This document shows positions 5,518 through 8,331 of a stretch of DNA of 8,331 bases, piece by piece. The position numbers and the translations under genes are program-made. How positions within the stretch are numbered: the stretch's first letter is position 1; each line of letters starts with the position of its first letter. Under the pieces are notes generated by a model that was not told the DNA's origin, did no database searches, and saw only the letters and a list, made by a program, of their open reading frames with translations. The stretch is from Planctomycetota bacterium (GTDB lineage: Bacteria > Planctomycetota > B15-G4 > JADJEK01), in contig JAEUIB010000324.1 of the NCBI GenBank assembly GCA_016795255.1, forward strand, positions 1 through 8,331, given 5' to 3'.

Positions 5518-6891
5518 ATGTTCGAACTCTCGAAGCCCGCCATCCAAGCTTGGGTCCGTGAACAGCGAGCCGACTACGAGCGCCGCCTCCGCACGCTCGT
5601 CGAGATCCCGTCGATCAGCATGGATCCCGCCCATCACGACGACATGCAGAAGTGCGCGGCCGAAGCCGCGCAGATGATCCGCGAGTTCGGCGGGACCGCC
5701 GAGGTGCGGCAGACGAAGGGCTTCCCGTGCGTGACGGGCTTGTTCGCGTCGGATCCGAAGCACCCGACGATCACGATCTACAACCACCTCGACGTCCAGC
5801 CCGCGGGCGGGCCGGAGTGGCAACGCGAGCCGTTCCGCATGGCGATCGAAGGCGATCGCTACTACGCGCGAGGCGCGACCGACGACAAGGGACCGGCGCT
5901 GACGGCGCTGTACGCGGCGCGGTACGCGCGCGAGAACGGGCTGCCGATCAACGTGCGATTCCTGTGGGAGCTCGAGGAGGAGATCGGGTCTCCGAACTTC
6001 GAGTCGTTCCTCGCCGGCGCTGCGGCGGACGTGCCGACGCAGTCGGTGCTCGTGTCGGACACGATCTGGGTCAAGCAGGGCAAGCCCGCCGTGTCGGCCG
6101 GTCTGCGCGGACTGCAATCGGCGACGCTGACGCTCGAGACCGGCACGAAGGACACGCACTCGGGACTCACGGGCGGTGCGGCGCGCAACCCGCTGACCGA
6201 GCTCGCCGCGGTCCTCGCCGCGTGCGTCGACGCGAAGACCGGCAAAGTGAAGATCCCGGGCTTCTACGACGCGGTGATCAAGCCGACGAAGGAGGAGCTC
6301 GCACACTTCAAGGCGAGCGGCTTCTCCGTGGCCGCGTTCAAGAACGCGCACGGGTTCAAGAAGCTGCGGACGAACGACGCGCTCGACGTGATGAAGCGCA
6401 TCTGGGCCGAGCCGACGTTCGAAGTCCACGGCATCGTCGGCGGCTACCAAGGCCCCGGCGTGAAGACCGCGGTGCCGCCGCGCGCGGAGGCGAAGATCTC
6501 GATGCGGCTCGTGCCGAACCAGTCGCCGAAGAAGGCGCTCGCGCTGCTCACGAAGCACGTGAAGAAGCTGAACCCCGACGTAAAGATCCACGCGGAGAGC
6601 GGACTCGAGCCCTATCGCGGCGTGACGACCGGCGCGCTCGCGCAGGCGGCGGTCGACGCGATCACGTTCGGCTTCGGCACGAAGCCCGCGTTCGTGCGCG
6701 AGGGTGGCTCGATCGGCGCCGTCGTGACGATGCGGAAACTGCTGAAGGCGCCCGTGATGTTCATCGGGTTGTCGCTGCCCGAACACGGCTACCACGCACC
6801 GAACGAGTACTTCGACTGGGGCCAAGTCGAGGGCGGGGTGCCGGCGATGATTGCATACTTCGCTCGGGCCGCTCGGCCGGATGATCGCTGA
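5518..6891 (+). CDS. M20-family dipeptidase (carnosinase-like metallopeptidase)
   Basis: A 457-residue cytoplasmic di-zinc peptidase, normal length for the dipeptidase/CNDP branch of family M20. All key residues are visible: H90 and D92 in 'YNHLDVQP', bridging D122 in 'ARGATDDKG', general base E154 and metal ligand E155 in 'ELEEEIGS', D181 in 'VLVSDT' and H426 in 'HGYHAPNE'. The lid/dimerisation domain is inserted at about 195-310 and contains 'DTHSGLTGG', with H214 the residue that reaches into the partner's active site in carnosinases. It would hydrolyse dipeptides or related amides in peptide turnover. The C-terminal 'GGSIGAVV' (396-403) is the usual substrate-carboxylate loop. The start is firm: GAAGGA at 5506-5511, 6 bases before the ATG. 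No functional link to the sulfur operon is visible. Exact substrate is unknown. Confidence 0.93.
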   Translation: MFELSKPAIQAWVREQRADYERRLRTLVEIPSISMDPAHHDDMQKCAAEAAQMIREFGGTAEVRQTKGFPCVTGLFASDPKHPTITIYNHLDVQPAGGPEWQREPFRMAIEGDRYYARGATDDKGPALTALYAARYARENGLPINVRFLWELEEEIGSPNFESFLAGAAADVPTQSVLVSDTIWVKQGKPAVSAGLRGLQSATLTLETGTKDTHSGLTGGAARNPLTELAAVLAACVDAKTGKVKIPGFYDAVIKPTKEELAHFKASGFSVAAFKNAHGFKKLRTNDALDVMKRIWAEPTFEVHGIVGGYQGPGVKTAVPPRAEAKISMRLVPNQSPKKALALLTKHVKKLNPDVKIHAESGLEPYRGVTTGALAQAAVDAITFGFGTKPAFVREGGSIGAVVTMRKLLKAPVMFIGLSLPEHGYHAPNEYFDWGQVEGGVPAMIAYFARAARPDDR

Positions 6892-6897
6892 TCATCC
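6879..6897. terminator. Hairpin spanning the dipeptidase stop codon
   Basis: GGATGATC (6879-6886) and GATCATCC (6890-6897) form a perfect 8-bp stem with a three-base loop, and the TGA stop lies at the loop. A stronger GC hairpin follows 6 bases later; the two may act together in 3' end formation. Confidence 0.4.
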
Positions 6898-6903
6898 ATT
6901 CAG

Positions 6904-6924
6904 CCGGGGGCCGACGGCCCCCGG
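6904..6924 (+). terminator. GC-rich hairpin downstream of the dipeptidase gene
   Basis: CCGGGGGCC pairs perfectly with GGCCCCCGG around the loop GAC, starting 13 bases after the stop. No T-run follows. Position and stability make it the best candidate terminator or mRNA 3' end stabiliser for the dipeptidase transcript. Confidence 0.5.
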
Positions 6925-6992
6925 GCCCCATCACACAGAGGCCGAAGGCCGTACCTCCTTGCACCTGACGTGAGGCGGGGGAACTTCGAAGT

Positions 6993-7049
6993 GCGGAGGG
7001 TTCGCCTCCGCGGGCCCCGCCCCCCCTCGTTCGACCGCTTCGCGGTCGA
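6993..7049. repeat. Pair of short TTCG-type hairpins
   Basis: GCGGAGG (6993-6999) pairs with CCTCCGC (7005-7011) around GTTCG. TCGACCGC (7031-7038) pairs with GCGGTCGA (7042-7049) around TTC. Both are perfect stems with small loops in non-coding DNA, in series with stems on either side. Confidence 0.5.
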
Positions 7050-7053
7050 CCGA

Positions 7054-7093
7054 CCAAAAGGGGGCCTCACAAACGAGCGAGGCCCCCTTTTGG
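7054..7093. terminator. Bidirectional intrinsic terminator-like stem, 15 bp perfect
   Basis: CCAAAAGGGGGCCTC (7054-7068) and GAGGCCCCCTTTTGG (7079-7093) pair without mismatch across a 10-base loop. The GC-rich stem ends in A4/T4 tracts, so a T4 run occurs at the 3' side on both strands. That is the form of a bidirectional rho-independent terminator, though the run is only four bases. It would stop leftover transcription from the dipeptidase side and any antisense transcript from the repeat region. Confidence 0.65.
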
Positions 7094-7132
7094 AAATCCC
7101 CGCGCCCTTGAGTCGCGCGTGGACCTCACGAG

Positions 7133-7319
7133 AAGGGACGTCGTGAACGGGCTCTCGCTGCGGCCGTTCAAAGCCGCAGGGGTGGCTTCTCGACGGCGTG
7201 AGTACGACCCCTGTCGATCTCACCCCGGGTGACGTACTGACGAGACGTGTAGAGCGGATCGCCACAGCTGCGGCGGGCTGCTGAACGGCCGCAGCGAGAG
7301 CCCGTTCACGACGTCCCTT
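7133..7319. mobile_element. 187-bp element with 38-bp perfect inverted ends (MITE-like or long-hairpin element)
   Basis: Bases 7133-7170 (beginning AAGGGACGTCGTGAAC) are the exact reverse complement of 7282-7319, 38 of 38 positions, with a 111-base interior. Pairing stops abruptly on both sides. The interior holds smaller stems, for example AGTACG 7201-7206 with CGTACT 7233-7238, and AAGCC/GGCTT near the left arm. There is no transposase and no obvious target-site duplication at the borders. It could be a miniature inverted-repeat element, an inverted duplication, or a template for a long hairpin RNA. The arm also reads as a coding-like peptide 'RDVVNGLSLRPF' with GC-rich third positions in both copies, so it may derive from a gene fragment. 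Confidence 0.6.
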
Positions 7320-7421
7320 GGCGACGGAGTGGTTTTCCGGGCGCGCGCGAGCTTGAACCCGAGGGAGAACTCCGGGTCGCGCTTCGCGCTCCGCCGTGGC
7401 GATTGAAGGCATGCGAACGAC

Positions 7422-7537
7422 GGGGACAGACCCCGGTCTGTCCCCATAGATGACGGGGACGGAGGCGGGTCTGTCCCCGCCCGAGCTCGACGGGCTTGAC
7501 GGGGACGGAGGCGCCTCCGTCCCCGATCTGTCCCCTT
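7422..7537. repeat. Cluster of GGGGAC palindromic (REP-like) repeats
   Basis: Three palindromic units and one lone half-site share the ends GGGGAC/GTCCCC. Unit 1 (7422-7445): GGGGACAGACC, CC, GGTCTGTCCCC. Unit 2 (7455-7478): GGGGACGGA paired with TCTGTCCCC, with one G-T pair. Unit 3 (7500-7525): a perfect 26-bp palindrome with half-site CGGGGACGGAGGC. A solitary CTGTCCCC ends at 7536. 'GACGGGGAC' precedes each unit. Short GC palindromes of this look are typical of REP elements spread by RAYT transposases (tyrosine-HUH type). No such gene lies in the window. Genome copy number is needed to confirm. Confidence 0.65.
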
Positions 7538-7683
7538 ACCCGCGTGCCGTTGCCGGCGGTAAACGCACGCGGGCTAGGTGGTGTTCTCGGCGCGAGTTGC
7601 GTCCGCACCGCCGGCCCGCGCGTGGCTCTCTTCCATCTCGTTCCTGGCTGTCGATGCCGTCATCGCCGGTGCGACGATCTGTC

Positions 7684-7692
7684 TGCTATCCT
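7684..7692 (+). promoter_or_regulatory. Possible extended -10 of the GCS2 gene
   Basis: TGCTATCCT has the TGnTATnnT form of an extended -10 element, 27 bases before the ATG at 7720. No good -35 is seen at the expected distance, which an extended -10 can tolerate. Confidence 0.35.
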
Positions 7693-7719
7693 GCGCCCCT
7701 CGGTTTGCAGGGAACCCAC

Positions 7720-8331
7720 ATGGCCAAAGTTGAAGTGCCTCGTGCAAGTGACGACAAGGAATACCGCGGCTTTATGCGCGCGATCCTCGACGACGTCAGC
7801 GCCCTGGAGCGCATGATCGAGTCGCAGAAGATCGAATCCGGAGTCCGGAGGATCGGCGCGGAGCAGGAGATCTTCCTGGTCGACCGCAACTACCGACCGG
7901 CCAACCTCGCGCTGCAGATGCTCGATGCGTTGAAGCACGCGCAGTTCACGACCGAACTGGCACAGTTCAACCTCGAGTGCAACCTGACGCCTCGCCGGCT
8001 GGCGGGGCGCGGGCTCTACGAGATGGAACAAGAGCTGAACGAACTGCTCGAGCGCGCGCGCAAAGCCGCCTCGGAGTTCGATGCGCGCTGCGTGCTGACC
8101 GGCATCCTGCCGACGCTGACGCAGAGCGATCTCGGCCTCGAATCGATGACGCCGATCCCGCGCTATCACCGTCTGAACAAGGTGATGACCGACATGCGCG
8201 GCGGCGTGTTCCAAGCCGTGATCAAGGGCATCGACGAACTGAACGTGAAGCACGACAACGTGCTGTTCGAAGCCTGCAACACGTCGTTCCAGATCCACTT
8301 CCAGTCGGGCGCCGAAGAGTTCCCGAAGCTC
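7720..8331 (+). CDS. GCS2-family (glutamate-cysteine ligase family 2) ATP-dependent ligase, N-terminal part
   Basis: The first 204 residues of a protein running off the window. 'RRIGAEQEIFLVD' (43-55), 'QFNLECNLTP' (82-91) and 'FEACNTSFQIHF' (183-194) are the successive glutamate-, metal- and substrate-binding strands of the GCS2/carboxylate-amine ligase fold; E48, E50, E86 and E184 are the likely Mg/ATP and substrate acids. Family members join glutamate to cysteine or another amine with ATP, in the cytoplasm. An N-terminal helical extension (1-40) precedes the fold, as in the larger GCS2 proteins of some environmental bacteria. The start is supported by AGGGAA at 7709-7714, 5 bases before the ATG. 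A YbdK-like carboxylate-amine ligase of unknown substrate is the alternative. If it makes gamma-glutamylcysteine, it would feed the thiol used by the persulfide dioxygenase. Confidence 0.8.
   Translation, partial: MAKVEVPRASDDKEYRGFMRAILDDVSALERMIESQKIESGVRRIGAEQEIFLVDRNYRPANLALQMLDALKHAQFTTELAQFNLECNLTPRRLAGRGLYEMEQELNELLERARKAASEFDARCVLTGILPTLTQSDLGLESMTPIPRYHRLNKVMTDMRGGVFQAVIKGIDELNVKHDNVLFEACNTSFQIHFQSGAEEFPKL

Larger units (their letters stand above)
6892..7719. other. 828-base non-coding, hairpin-rich intergenic region
   Basis: No convincing gene lies here; the open frames present are short, mutually overlapping and without ribosome sites or known domains. What it holds, in order: a GC hairpin (6904-6924); a 10-bp palindrome ACTTCGAAGT (6983-6992); two 7-8-bp hairpins (6993-7011, 7031-7049); a 15-bp terminator-like stem (7054-7093); a 187-bp element with 38-bp inverted ends (7133-7319); weaker stems at 7357-7377 and 7379-7389; and GGGGAC palindromes (7422-7537). 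From about 7538 to 7719 I see only the probable promoter and ribosome site of the GCS2 gene. No tRNA, rRNA or CRISPR structure is present. Confidence 0.8.

Noticed and set aside
4141..6825. 894-codon minus-strand open frame opposite the exporter, zinc-ribbon and dipeptidase genes
   Set aside because: The Arg/His/Glu-rich composition matches no fold, and the opposite strand carries three genes with clear motifs and ribosome sites.
7422..7537. CRISPR array
   Set aside because: The repeats are palindromes of differing cores and irregular spacing, with no unique spacers of constant length and no cas genes.
6900..7608. Several minus-strand open frames in the hairpin-rich gap as small genes
   Set aside because: They overlap one another and the inverted repeats, show no ribosome sites or recognisable domains, and run through palindromes.
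7660..8298. Minus-strand frame of 212 codons opposite the GCS2 gene
   Set aside because: The plus strand carries the conserved GCS2 motifs in frame with a ribosome site; the antisense frame is a GC-driven shadow.

Overview
The window is GC-rich DNA with short intergenic gaps and mostly GGAGG-type ribosome binding sites. It looks like a chromosomal piece of a Planctomycetota-like bacterium. The main hint is the secreted beta-helix protein at 837-2438, which ends in a 'GADEF-HPHLY ... GNPG ...' tail. I associate that tail with large secreted proteins of planctomycetes. This is recognition from memory, not a database result. Eight genes are complete or nearly so and two are cut by the window edges.

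Layout. Bases 1-204 are the 3' end of an NfsB-like nitroreductase. Facing it on the minus strand are a VOC/glyoxalase-fold protein (348-779) and the exported beta-helix protein (837-2438). Next comes an ArsR-family repressor on the minus strand (2599-2967). It is divergent from a two-gene plus-strand operon: a persulfide dioxygenase-rhodanese-membrane fusion (3107-4453) and a TauE/SafE sulfite exporter (4450-5172), overlapping by ATGA. A 58-residue zinc-ribbon protein (5243-5419) and an M20 dipeptidase (5518-6891) follow. An 828-base gap (6892-7719) is packed with hairpins. It holds a perfect 15-bp terminator-like stem, a 187-bp element bounded by 38-bp perfect inverted repeats, and a cluster of GGGGAC REP-like palindromes. 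The window ends inside a GCS2 (glutamate-cysteine ligase family 2) gene starting at 7720.

How the genes work together. The centre (about 2599-5172) reads as a self-contained sulfide/persulfide detoxification module of the bigR type. The repressor would sense reactive sulfur. The fusion protein would oxidise glutathione persulfide to sulfite and handle sulfane sulfur at the membrane. The TauE protein would export the sulfite. The intergenic DNA supports this: a -35/-10 pair with 17-bp spacing has an imperfect inverted repeat inside the spacer, and a perfect 16-bp palindrome lies over the likely transcription start. The fusion combines an ETHE1-like enzyme with a YgaP-like rhodanese/DUF2892 unit, and it ends in an odd tail with three Cys-Ala-Ala repeats. 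That tail and the intergenic repeat region are the least explained parts of the window.
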